The position numbers and the translations under genes were made by a program. A DNA stretch of 64,000 nucleotides from Liopterus haemorrhoidalis (taxonomy: Eukaryota; Arthropoda; Insecta; Coleoptera; Dytiscidae). The DNA lies in the NCBI GenBank assembly GCA_963971575.1, contig OZ020611.1, positions 180,546,071-180,610,070 of the forward strand, in the 5' to 3' direction. This document shows, piece after piece, positions 25,141 to 35,137 of the stretch. The first letter of the stretch is position 1, and the number at the start of each line of letters is the position of its first letter. The notes under the pieces are model-generated. The model was given only the letters and a program-made list of their open reading frames with translations, had not been told where the DNA came from and did not search any database.

Positions 25141-25594
25141 TGCTTGCCATCTTTCTGAAATTAAGGCTTCGTATTCCTCATTTAATTTTCAAAGCGTATA
25201 TACTATATCGTTTTCTTCTTGTGCAAATATCACCCGATGACCAGCAAACAGAACAGAATGTATAATTTTACTTTAAATTAAAATACCCATCCCACCACTT
25301 TTATGGTACCATATTTCTAGTGATTTTTCTCTGCACATATTTAAACAAAAGTGAAAAAAGATTCTATCTCTGTTAAGTCCTTAAGATTTCGCGATATATT
25401 TAGTTAGTAAATTTTCTTCCTACTTATACTGTTAGTGTTCTTCACCTTCATCAATTCACTTTGTATTGTTGGACAATTATCATCATTTGACATTACTTTT
25501 TCATTGTTGTTTTTACTTCTGTCATTGTTTTTAGCTCATCGCTTGAGTTTGAAAACAGAACGAGATCATTGGCAAAAAAACAAGGAGATTTTTA
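25141..25594. other. No clear feature
   Basis: Between two minus-strand RTE-like blocks. Probably decayed retrotransposon sequence, but I cannot read it. Confidence 0.3.
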
Positions 25595-25662
25595 GTTTTA
25601 AACATGGTTTCCAGGACACTGAAAAAGGGAAACTAGCTCTTCCTGCTGGAAACCATGTTAAA
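25595..25662. repeat. Short hairpin element
   Basis: TTTAAACATGGTTTCCAG and its inverse CTGGAAACCATGTTAAA enclose about 30 bp. The perfect 15-bp arms suggest a very small TIR element. No clear target duplication. Confidence 0.6.
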
Positions 25663-25689
25663 TTTTGAAAGTTTTACCAGTTTATTTAT

Positions 25690-25925
25690 TTATTTTATTT
25701 TATTTTCGAGAATTTTCTATTTGTGAAAATATAATTAATTAAGTTGATATATTGTCCTGATACCCCTTGATTGCGTACTGTTTTCAATACGTATGTATGT
25801 TGTTTAGAATCAAAAGTTTTTTTAGCTTTCAAACTATACAATATCAAATACGATTGCACAATAAGTTTTTTGTTTGGTTGGTCTGTATTTTTGGTGTGTA
25901 ATATGTTGTTATCAAAGCTCCACAT
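25690..25925 (-). pseudogene. RTE-type reverse transcriptase, motif-A fragment
   Basis: The minus frame reads KKTFDSKQHTYVLKTVRNQG, then QYINLINYIFTNR. This corresponds to motif A and its downstream helix in RTE reverse transcriptases (usual form '(D/E)Y.KAFDS..H..(I/L)L.AL.NQG'). The catalytic Asp before KAFD is lost here (reads LKAKKTFD). Relic. Confidence 0.65.
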
Positions 25926-26634
25926 CTACGCTGCTGATTCAAGAGTTCTGTTGACCTAGTTCTGAAATTTTTATTTGAAATTTTATGCTTCAAAATATAA
26001 CTCTACAAAGGAATATTGATATTTTCTAACGAGTTAATTAGGATCTTTTCTGTTGACTAGAAATATTTTTCAAGTGGATACAGAGGAAGGGAGTAGAGCA
26101 AAGAACGGCGTCACAAATGAAAGATGTTACAGTTTTTTATAAAAGAGAAAAGCTGAGAAAAACTCTTCTTAAGATCTTACGAATGTTTCTTTTTCTCCAA
26201 AATTTCCCAAGAGGAACTTCTCTTTTCAAATAGTAATAAAGTTATCTGTCTCTTTTGTATCAATCATTAAATGTATTTATTTTTTATTGCTCCAGAAGTT
26301 TTTTTGCAAATTATCTTTTACTATCCTTAAGAGAATAAGTTTTTTTTATGTTGAGGGATTTAAAAAAGATAAACGAGAAAAAAAACTGAAAATTTTCTGT
26401 ACTGTTTATGGTTGTAAGAGAATTACAAAACAGGTGTTACGTGTCTGATTACGTCTAGTTCCCAAAGCCTAGGTGGCGCATAAGGACAGAGGTGGTAAGA
26501 AATATGTTTATACTTCCAGTACTGCATATAGGAAATTCATGTGGTTAGTGGGATGTTTCATCCAATCCTAGTATCCATGTATATACGGAATTCATTTTAA
26601 ACATTAACGCTACGTACAATACCCAGATATTATT
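25926..26634. other. No gene recognised
   Basis: A+T-rich with no assignable feature. Confidence 0.4.
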
Positions 26635-27335
26635 AATTTCTTATACAAAAATAACCATCTGAAATACAATTAGTGACAATCTATACATAAAATTTTACAC
26701 AGAATTTTTATCTAATAGGATATTTTTGATTGTAGAAAAAATTATTGTAAAAATGTTATTGCTCAATAACTTAATAATAGGTATCACACAACAATGTTCT
26801 GTAATTTTTTAAATATATTTGTGCGTTTCAAATAATTTTTATATTTATATAGTTTTGTGTAAAAATGTTCAAATAGTACGTCAATATTTTTTTCGACATG
26901 ATTGTTTATAGTTTAGAACCTACGTCAAAAAATATTTTACTTGATGATAATGAAATGCCACTTGGTACAAATATTCTTTACATAAAATAAATCATTTTTA
27001 TCTATAGCACCTATATTGAGAACCGCGAGAGATTCAAGATGGCGGTAAAAGTAGAGTACCAAGTACAATAACTATACCTAAGTAATTTTCACAATAGAAC
27101 AAAATATCTAGAAACATCTTTGTAGAAGGAAGCTTTAGCTACAATGCCGCATGGTACACAAATGCGTTGATTGGTTTACAAGATGGCGTCTATAATGCAA
27201 TTTGTTTATTTATAGTTGCATGACAGTTTTTTTTACAATTTAAAATATCATATTAAATAGATAAAATTTCGCTGAAAATTTTGATGTATAGATTGTTACT
27301 AATTATTTTTGAGATTGTTAATCTTGTATAAGAAA
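26635..27335 (+). mobile_element. Family M TIR element, reference copy
   Basis: About 700 bp with inverted ends of about 50 bp. The left end reads TTTCTTATACAAAAATAACC and, further in, TTAGTGACAATCTATACAT; the right end reads in inverse GTTTCTTATACAAGATTAAC and TTAGTAACAATCTATACAT. The middle holds AAATGCCACTTGGTACA, AGATTCAAGATGGCGG, ACCAAGTACAATAACTAT and TTTGTAGAAGGAAGC. No ORF. Further copies are at 18085-18290, 42966-47063 (interrupted) and 50161-50520. Target duplication unclear. Superfamily unknown. Confidence 0.7.
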
Positions 27336-28157
27336 CTATACGATTGTGCGCACCCTTAAACACTTTAAGCTGATGCAGCTGCTGAACTAATTTTACAGCG
27401 TCCTAAGGTGACAATTCCAAAGATATGTCTGGGAATATTTGGATTTTTCCCCATTTCCAGGGTTATCTCCCAGATCTTTTGTTGTCCCAGACCTGCTCCA
27501 AAGTTAAGCTATAGTTTGATATCTTAAGTTGATATAAATTAGTCTGATATCTTAATCTATAGAGCAGATAACGAAGTGTTCTTGATATTTGACATAGTTC
27601 GCAAGCTCTCTGGTCTTATCTTCTAAATAGGTTTTTTGGATCTAGTATGTTCTATTCTTAGCCTGTTCAGGAGTACTTGTTTTTTCCTTGTTTCTTCTGA
27701 TTCCTAAAGTGACAGGTCAGGTTTAATGCAACTTATAGCTATTATTTTGTGTACTTTGCCAAATGTTTTTCTATTTTATACTTCTTTAATTTTTCATATA
27801 GTTTTTTGCTTTTATCTTGTTTGCTATGTGTTTTATCAAAACAGATGAAGTGAAATTCTAATGCACTATAGTCTATTTTTAAACTAGGAGCAGTAAATTC
27901 ATAAGTCATATTTACACTAAAATAAATTACCAGAAAAGTCACTAGATTTATTTTTGCGGGAAAAAATAATTTCGGCATTATAAATGCCAATAATTGTATA
28001 CTGAAATGTTACTTTATTTTTGCGAACAGTCCCTTTAACTTAGTTCTTTATTAACTTAGTTGCTAACAGAGAAAAAGATATATTAAAAAATAATAATAAA
28101 AATTTATAGACCTATGTTTAATAAATGCATTAAAAGGCATGCCGAATGAATACAGAG
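27336..28157. other. No gene recognised
   Basis: On the minus strand at about 27640-27700 a short stretch (LLNRLRIEHTRSKK) weakly recalls the '(R/L)LRIGHT' block after the RNase H domain of I-type elements. Too short to call. Confidence 0.35.
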
Positions 28158-28159
28158 TA

Positions 28160-28550
28160 CGGGGTATCTCGACTTACGTACAACTTAATTCGTCCCTGAC
28201 TGCGGTTCATATTTTGAAAAGTATGTATCTTGAAACCCAATATTCCATTATATCTTATGGGAGATCAATTAATCCGTTCCCCCTTAATTTGTAAAAAAAA
28301 CAATTTTCTTGTGGCTGGTTTTATGGTTCAGGAGTTCTCGATTTGTTGCCTAAGCTAGTAGCCTGTAAGTAGCCTGTTTCTAGTACTAGAGAAATAATGT
28401 ATAATATATAATAGGCTTTAGTTCATTTAAAAACAACAGCATCACGGTTTGTACCTCGATTCTCGGTTCGTATCTAGAAGTAAAAATGGAATATGAAAAA
28501 CGATCGTATCTCGATGTTTATATATCGAGAGGTTCCTTGAGGTACCACTG
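28160..28550. mobile_element. pogo/Tigger-like MITE
   Basis: 391 bp flanked by TA (28158-28159, 28551-28552). The left end is CGGGGTATCTCGACTTACG and the right end in inverse is CAGTGGTACCTCAAGG. Internal fragments CTCGATTCTCGGTTCG and GTATCTCGATG echo the ends. The TIR wording (CAGTGGTACCTCGA..TACG) is that of Tigger-like elements. Non-coding. Confidence 0.65.
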
Positions 28551-28939
28551 TATTATTAATATTATAATTAAATACTTCAAGAATACTGCAATAAGACAGC
28601 AACTGGGAACAAAAATCACACCGTTCATATATCTGTATAAAAAAAACATATCAGCGAAGGATCACTCACCGTCATGAAATTTCATAAAAATTGATGTGAA
28701 GTGTGAATATTCACACATTTCAGGGTTTCGCAGGTATATAATAAGTGAAGGCGGTATGCTGAGTGTGTAAGACAAATTTTACTTTGTAGTAAAAGCACGG
28801 CAAAATGAACGATATTTTTAAAATAATTTATCGTCTGTTAATCATATAATAAGACTGGTTATTAAATTTACGCTCTTAAAAATTAAATGCATCATTTGTC
28901 AAAATATAACTAGAATTTTGACAAAATAATTTCAACATA
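28551..28939. other. No gene recognised
   Basis: A+T-rich spacer. Confidence 0.35.
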
Positions 28940-29065
28940 ATAAAAATTAAAAAAAAAAAACAGAAAACATAAAATTCACTCCGTACTCGAACTCGAAACC
29001 CTTCGTTTCACACCAGTGCTCTAACCCATTTCGCTATCGCACGCCTTGCATGTGACTGTCTTACA
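28940..29065 (-). repeat. tRNA-like SINE fragment (different family)
   Basis: The minus strand reads GCGATAGCGAAATGGGTTAG, then AGCACTGG (A-box side), and GGGTTTCGAGTTCGAGTACG (B-box side), ending in a T/A-rich tail. The spacing fits a tRNA head. The acceptor stem is not convincing, so SINE or tRNA pseudogene. Confidence 0.6.
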
Positions 29066-29094
29066 TTGGTATAACTTTTGTACTTTGTGAACCA

Positions 29095-29515
29095 AAAATC
29101 ACAAAAAATGCGTTATTTTCCGAAAACATAATCTGATCAAAAATTCCTGTTGTACTATTTCGGTTCACACCAATATACATTACTTAGAATTTTTTCAGAT
29201 TTTTAGTTTAAACCATCTGGGCCACCGGGTGTGGGACAAAAATTTTGTTGCACAATTTTGACAAAATTCGTGTCAAAATAATTTATATTGCAAAAATAAA
29301 ATTTTGATCGTTAATCCACGTACTTTCATTTGATACACTACTCAGAATTTTAAAAAAATATATTTTTTTTTGATGAGCACATATTTGTTTATATTTTTAT
29401 GGGGATATGTTTCTTAGATGTTTTAGTATTTTTCCTATGTGCGGGTCAAAGAGTTGTATAAGCATGCCAAATTTCAACTCTCTAGGTTTAGCCGTTTGGC
29501 TACAATTTTTACCGA

Positions 29516-29557
<42 letters not shown>

Positions 29558-29580
29558 GATAAAATGACGGTATAAGGGTT
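29095..29580 (+). repeat. Dispersed repeat (family R29) with (ACAG)n
   Basis: Shares TGCGTTATTTTCCGAAAA, AATTCCTGTTGTACTAT, AGAATTTTTTCAGATTTTTAG and ACCATCTGG with the minus strand of 40080-40400. A perfect (ACAG)10-like tract lies at 29516-29558. No ORF; the 79-codon minus frame across the tract is a chance product of the repeat. Confidence 0.65.
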
Positions 29581-30324
29581 TTTTGGTCATACCTACAAAA
29601 CCCTAAAAACGATATCAGTGAAATTTTGCAATGCAAATCGCAGTTTTTCTGTACAATAACCTAAACTCATAATCATTTTATAACTATTATTCGAGAATAA
29701 CACACACAATCAGCTGATGCGTCTGTTATAGTAGAGTAATGTTGTTATTTTTCTGCTATGTAAAACCAGCTGCTTACCAAATAATCACATGATAGAGTTT
29801 TGCGCGATTAAGTTCAAACACCCCTCCTAAAAACAGATTATAGTTATAGTTATAATTGTCCTTGTTTAACTAAAGTCGTATCTCCTGTAGTTCTTAACAT
29901 CCCCATAAATTCCTGATTAAATAGGACACCCGAAACATGCAAGACCTTCACTTAAGTCACTGGGACGACAGGGCTAACGGATTGATTATACTGCGAACTG
30001 TTTTAAGGTTCTCTTGACCTCAGTTTTTCTTTATTGTGTTACATAAAAATAACTTGTCTGGTTCCATGGAATTATACAAATTTAAAATCGTAAATTCATG
30101 TGGATATACAAAATTCACTAATGTAAATGATGTAGCAAATTATTGGTTTATTATTTTTTATTTACCATTAGGATGTTTTATTTTTAAATTGTTTACTCTG
30201 ATAATAATGTTGCATGTAATGTTCAATTCAAAACATTTTGTGTATTCTCTGTGGAAAATTTTAAATACGATAAAAACATTTTTAAAATTTTAATTTTGCA
30301 ATGATTTAGCTTATAATAACATCG
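29581..30324. other. No gene recognised
   Basis: A+T-rich. A short frame at 30036-30293 shows no motif. Confidence 0.4.
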
Positions 30325-30685
30325 GTTTACCAATTTTTACCGACGGTCACATATAGAGAGGGAGGTTTTGTAATCATATCAATTTTGACTTTTCGAGATT
30401 TATACAGAATAGTTTTTAGCGTGAGGTCTATCTGGCGGTCCGCCTGTGGACAGATGTAGAGCAAATTCAGTAGATCATCAGTCATAACGAATTTTTTAGA
30501 AATTTCATATTCAACCTTTAAACGTGAATGTCTCTATTTGATCAATTTTTGATGTTGATCCTAGCGGAATGGATAGTTTCCTGGTATAAATTTTTTGTGT
30601 TTCACGAATATTTATCAACAGAAAAGTAATTCTTATAACAAAAGTTGCCATAAAAGTAGTAATAAACAATTTTTATTTGAGACAT
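30325..30685 (-). repeat. Family R19 repeat, minus copy
   Basis: The reverse complement follows the 18980-19440 copy in order (TGTCTCAAATAAAAATTG, GGCAACTTTTGTTAT, GAATTTGCTCTAC, GCTAAAAACTATT, AATCTCGAAAAGTC, CCTCCCTCTCTATATGTG). The ACAG tract has been reduced to a few bases. It abuts the mariner relic. Confidence 0.7.
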
Positions 30686-30694
30686 TTCTACAAA

Positions 30695-31530
30695 ACTATC
30701 GACGCTGTCCGGAATATGTTGAAGGTGGATAACCACGGCACTATCTATGACTGGAATTAATACAATCCTACATGAACATCTGGCTACAGGGCCGCCCTAA
30801 CCACAGGACTAAATGGGCTATAGCCCTGGGGCGTAAACTTTTTGGGTGCGTCATTGTGGAGGTGAGGACATTTTTTTTTTACTCCTTGTATTTGGAGAGG
30901 TGAAGACCTTTTTTTTTGTTTAATCAATTCTTTTTGCCAAGAGCGCAAAAACTTTATTTGCCATGGGCGCCAAAAACATTACTACGACTCTGGTTATGTA
31001 TTTTCTTACGAAGTGGGGTGCATTATTTTTAGTAGCCCTCGGGCGCCGAATATCTTAGGACGGCCTTGTCTGGCTGACAGAAAGCTTTGAACACAGTGGG
31101 TACCACATCAGTTAACTGATGTTCAAAGGAAGGAATGGAGCAAGAAAATGCAAATTAAATTTAACAGAGGTCAGTCAAAAGCTGTCTACGACATAGTAAC
31201 AGATGATTTATTGCTACGAACCAAAAAGTAAACGGCAGTCAGCTCAGTAGATCTTTCCAAACGGAGACAAACCAGTCAAAGTGAAACGTATACGGAACAC
31301 TGGCAAGATATTGAATCTCTTCACTCTTCGGAAGTACGAATCATATTGCCACTGTTCTACTGGAGCATTGTTGTATCGTCACTTCTGAATGGTATACCAC
31401 AATTTGTTTTCTGGATGTGTTCCAGGTACGCTAAAATGACCAAAAGGAGAATCCTTCTGGTCATTTTAGCATGTCTAATCATTATTATGCACGACCACAT
31501 ACTGAAGCCAGGGCTATTAACCCAAATAAT
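30695..31530 (+). pseudogene. mariner transposase relic split by a hAT MITE
   Basis: Left part (30695-30786) reads IDAVRNMLKVDNH and INTILHEHLA. After the MITE (30787-31068) it continues KL.TQWVPHQLTDVQRKEWS, KFNRGQSKAVYDIVT, where the first catalytic block reads TDD instead of TGDE. Remnants then cover TAT/VLLEHCCIVTSEWYTT..., KRRILL and a degraded HDHILKPG in place of HDNARPHT. Multiple frameshifts. The C-terminal third is missing, replaced by TTAA-associated sequence at 31537. Confidence 0.75.
30787..31068. mobile_element. hAT MITE inside the mariner relic
   Basis: 282 bp. The left end is CAGGGCCGCCCTAA and the right end in inverse is CAAGGCCGTCCTAAG. Flanked by TCTGGCTA (30779-30786) and TCTGGCTG (31069-31076), an 8-bp duplication with one change. 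It contains degenerate 'GAGGTGAGGAC-T(9)' and 'TTGCCA.GGGCGCCAAAA' modules shared with the MITE at 48284-48540. Confidence 0.85.
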
Positions 31531-31546
31531 ACTAGTGTCCTTTTAA

Positions 31547-31763
31547 AAGGACGACAAATAGAGTCGTGTATTATTTTGTTTAGTATTTACAAACAAGATG
31601 TGCCTAGTGGTTTTGCAATAGAAATATGTAAGTTATGCTAGCACTTGTTTAAAACAAGTGTATAACTACAAGTTCTTTGAAATTTTGTGAAAAAAATCGC
31701 TCATTTTATTGCGTCTTATTTTAGACTGTGCCGTGGATAAATGGAGTTAAGTACCACGATATG

Positions 31764-31854
<91 letters not shown>

Positions 31855-31970
31855 CTATAATAGATATATGTTTTCATTGTTATTACAATTGACTGTACTG
31901 ATAATCTAATGTGTTAGAAAACAAAAACAGTTATTGTGTGGTCTGTAATGCGATTTATGTTACCGTCCTT
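31547..31970. mobile_element. TTAA-bounded short element with (TA)n
   Basis: 424 bp between two TTAA sites (31543-31546, 31971-31974), each at the centre of the 16-bp palindrome GTCCTTTTAAAAGGAC (31537-31552 and 31965-31980). The ends AAGGACGA and, in inverse, AAGGACGG form a short TIR. TTAA duplication and position next to a piggyBac remnant suggest a piggyBac-type non-autonomous element. Inference, not proven. Confidence 0.5.
31767..31852. repeat. (TA)43 microsatellite
   Basis: Uninterrupted TA dinucleotide run of 86 bp. Confidence 0.98.
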
Positions 31971-32141
31971 TTAAAAGGACGATAGTAATTTCTGTAACTA
32001 ATTGATCCCAACTAAATTCGTTTTTACTAAATCAAAAAAATAGTTGTAATGATAAGTAGTATGTATTTTGTAGTAATAATAATAAATAAAACAATAATAA
32101 AGAAATAATTATAATATATAATTTATAATCGTTATTATTTC

Positions 32142-32560
32142 AGTCGGAGCAGAGCTCTAAGCCTGCACGAGTTTTTAGAGATTGTTGAAAATATGGATAT
32201 TGAAGCAGAAGATCACAATCCTATAGACGTAGTTATATTTCCACCTGAATCTGCAGTCGAAGTCCAAAATGACGAGGATTCTGGTGACGTATACCTCAAA
32301 TCGCAGAGTGGAAACAACAGAATATAAAATGACACCCAAATAGGTTGGCTATTGCAACAATTATCTTAGAAACGCACAAGAGACCACCCAAAAGACGACG
32401 TCCCAGATCATCTAGTAATGCACATACTTATTCCTGATATGATAGAATCGACCATCCCATCATTTATCAAGAGAAACAAACGAAATGTGGCTACTGTCAC
32501 AAGTGCAATTTAGTCTTCACCTCACAGAATGTTTTAAGAACTATTATACTGAATAAGATA
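32142..32560 (+). pseudogene. piggyBac transposase remnant lacking the catalytic core
   Basis: After a splice-acceptor-like TTATTATTTCAG the + strand reads RALSLHEFLEIVENMDIEAE, PIDVVIFPPESAVEV and an acidic DEDSGD, as in N-termini of piggyBac-derived proteins. Within 100 bp it moves to C-terminal wording: IATIILETHKRPPKRRRPRS, then YDRIDHPIIYQEKQTKCGYC, HKCNLVF and ECFKNYYTE, matching the cysteine-rich C-terminal domain. The whole DDD catalytic region is deleted, and there are frame changes and a stop. It lies just right of the TTAA palindrome at 31965. Confidence 0.65.
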
Positions 32561-32934
32561 AATTTTGTAATTTTGAATTTGTTATAAACATGTATGTTGT
32601 AGTCTGTAACAATTAAAATAATAATAATTTATTTGTATATTATTTGTAACCTACATTTAATAATAATAATAATAATAATAATATATTTACTTCCTTCATA
32701 TTATACATACATAATTACATAGGTAAATAATTTCGTTCATGATTTTACAGTAAGTAAATATATAAAACTACACCACAGAGGTTGTGAACCACAGAGCCTG
32801 TATGTGGCTTTCTTAAATAATTAAATTATACCACACAGTAAACAAAATAAATGTGAACAAAAATCTTTTTTTTTATAAAATACATATTTTATCATTATTT
32901 AATTTAAAAATAATGACGACACTTTTTGTTAAAT
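32561..32934. other. Spacer with (TAA)n tract
   Basis: A (TAA/TAT)n run at 32658-32685. Otherwise A+T-rich with no frame. Confidence 0.4.
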
Positions 32935-33515
32935 TTAATTCAATTTGTGCCTAAATTTAGCATTTTTGTAAGTTTTACCTGACTTAATTGTTTACAGAAT
33001 TTCTTAGACCACGTTGAGATATTATACATATGCTTATTATTTTGTTCTTCTAGGAATTCTTGAAAATTATTAAAAACTTGAGGTATATGGTAACAAAAAC
33101 AACGCTGCCCAATGGCTTTATTAACTCTGTGAGATAATGCTTTATTTTTATTTCTAGTATCATAGAGATGCGGTAGCGTTGTTATTGTATTCTCATATTT
33201 TTTAATATATATCAATATGGACATAATATAAAGTTGGGATACATTTAGAACATCTGCATCATTATATAATAGTTCTGTAGGGTAACGTCTAGGCTTTTAA
33301 GTTATAATTTTCAAGATTACGTTATACACAGTTTTAACCTGTCTTATATAAATGTCTGATGCTCCTCCCCAAGCAATTAACCCATATGACAACAAAGATT
33401 GTACAAGTGCATAATAAAATTGATAGAGGTTTTTGACAGGTAGTATTCCCCTCAATTTTTTAAATATATAAAACATTTTTCTTACATTACTAGTGGCCTT
33501 TTGAAAGGTCGCGAG
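32935..33515 (-). pseudogene. Non-LTR retrotransposon C-terminus, related to 62785-64000
   Basis: The minus strand reads RKMFYIFKKLRGILP, LYQFYYALVQSLLSYGLIAW, GGASDIYI (33300-33470), then after frame changes LPHLYDTRNKNKALSHRV and CFCYHIPQVFNNF (32940-33220). The first block matches the 63720-63870 block of the intact reverse transcriptase (LRKMLFIFYKLR, FYYGLVQSVLSYGIIGWGGA), so this looks like the 3' part of the same family. Degenerate. Confidence 0.75.
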
Positions 33516-33639
33516 ATTTTCGCGATTTTTTGATACAATATAATTTTTTTTTAAATAAATAATAGTAAATACGATAAATTTAGACTACAGTAAACAATTT
33601 CTGCAAATAAATTTAAAGTATTTTTATTTTATTTTTTAA

Positions 33640-33932
33640 ATAAATTCAGTAATGTCTGGGTTAAGTTCCTGACCACTTCAGGGTGACCGAAATTAGTCAT
33701 CCATCTTACATTCACAACTTAACGCCTTGTGACTTCTTCCTCTTTCCCTTTTATAAAAGATAAAATGCGCAGATTAACACCGGAGCAATGGACTCAGCGC
33801 TTTCAAGATTGGCTTTACCGGATGGAAAAATACATTGAACATGATGATTAATATTCTGTAAAACAATAATAATATTTAAATAAACAAATGCTGTTGTTTT
33901 CCTCGTTATTCGCATAATTTAAGTGGCAACCC
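33640..33932 (+). pseudogene. mariner C-terminal fragment
   Basis: Reads LTPCDFFLFPF near 33720, then TPEQWTQRFQDWLYRMEKYI (33790-33845), the end of a mariner transposase. The sequence AACCCTCGTACTT near 33922-33934 fits the 3' TIR. All upstream coding is missing. Confidence 0.6.
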
Positions 33933-33934
33933 TC

Positions 33935-34545
33935 GTACTTAATTTGAAATTGCGAGGTAATGTATTCTGTAAAGCTGAAAATCCTTATTTATAAGTCGAC
34001 TATTCTATTAAAACAAGTTCTAAAATATAATTCCGTTATTTACAAAAATGAAGTAAATGGAATCTTAATTAGCGTTATCTTCTTTAATGTAATTATAAAA
34101 AGTGTTCTACTTGCCACACCACTGTCTGTTTTACTTCGCAAAGAAAGAATGTAAAAATAAAAATCTCTACTTTATTTCTTTTTTAAATAGGATCTTGAAA
34201 AGTTTTGCTGTATTTTCATGAAATTTTAAATATAGCTTTTATAAAGTTTTAAAGCATACTGGAAATAAAACCAAATAAAATCTTGAAAGAAAAGCATATT
34301 CTGTTCTCTTTAAAATACAATTAAAACATTTGCGAATAAAATATTTCAGAATTTTAAATAAATGCGCATATTTGAATTATTGTTACTTTAAACTTAAATC
34401 TCTTGAAAAAGAAACCTGAAATGTATAAATAAAATATAAATTCCTGTACACACTTTTCAAAAGATGTGATCAAACAAATATGCTCGGTAGGTGTGGCCGT
34501 AGCAACGAACTCAAATAAACATATACGAACAATGTGAAAGATAAA
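33935..34545. other. No gene recognised
   Basis: A+T-rich with no assignable feature. Confidence 0.4.
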
Positions 34546-34680
34546 TAAATCAGGGACCTGAAGCTGAACCCGAACCCGAACCGAAAACCCGAAAAAAATT
34601 ATATTTTTCGTGAACCTGAACCAGAACCGAACCATTATATTTCAAGAACAGTGAAAACCTGGACCCGAACCTTTTATGAT
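34546..34680. repeat. Partial GAACCGAAAA-type MITE
   Basis: CAGGGACCTGAAGCTGAACC followed by degenerate GAACCCGAACC/GAACCGAAAACCCG units, as in the complete MITE at 3653-4159. No second terminus found. Confidence 0.5.
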
Positions 34681-34984
34681 TAACCAGTAACGATGTATTT
34701 TTAACAAGTTCAGGAAATTATTGTTTACTTATTATTTATTATGGTAATTATTGTATATTTTAAAATTATTATTTCATATAAGCTGTTTACTTTTGTAAGA
34801 ACAAACTAAGAGGAAATTTTGTTTTCAACAGTTTGCACCTTTGAAACTGTATGTCATGTTGGTATTACAGAAAATAATTTGAAAAGTCAGTTTATAAATA
34901 TATCATTTAAAAAAATATCATTTGTCATAATATTTTAGTTTTGCATACTTGACAAGAATGATACATAAAATAATCAAATCACAA
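34681..34984. other. Unclassified shared sequence
   Basis: 34783-34875 (AACTAAGAGGAAATTTTG, GTTTGCACCTTTGAAACTG, TATGTCATGTTGGTATTA) recurs at 48712-48775 and 61465-61515. Nature unknown. Confidence 0.45.
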
Positions 34985-35137
34985 CACAAATGGTACCATT
35001 GATGTCGAAAGCTTAAATATGAAGTTTCTTAAAAATCTGTGTAGCCAATTCGCTCCGCACAAGTCCATGGACTGACAGATAGACAGACAGGCATACAGAC
35101 GGACAGACAGACAGATGGACGGACAGAGAGACACATA

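Noticed and set aside
27600..27720. I-type retrotransposon block (LLNRLRIEHTRSKK) on the minus strand
   Set aside because: The match is about 14 residues without supporting neighbours.
18371..29065. tRNA genes at 18.5, 23.4 and 29.0 kb
   Set aside because: A and B boxes are present, but the acceptor halves do not pair and each has a non-tRNA body with an A/T-rich tail, so they are SINEs or SINE fragments.
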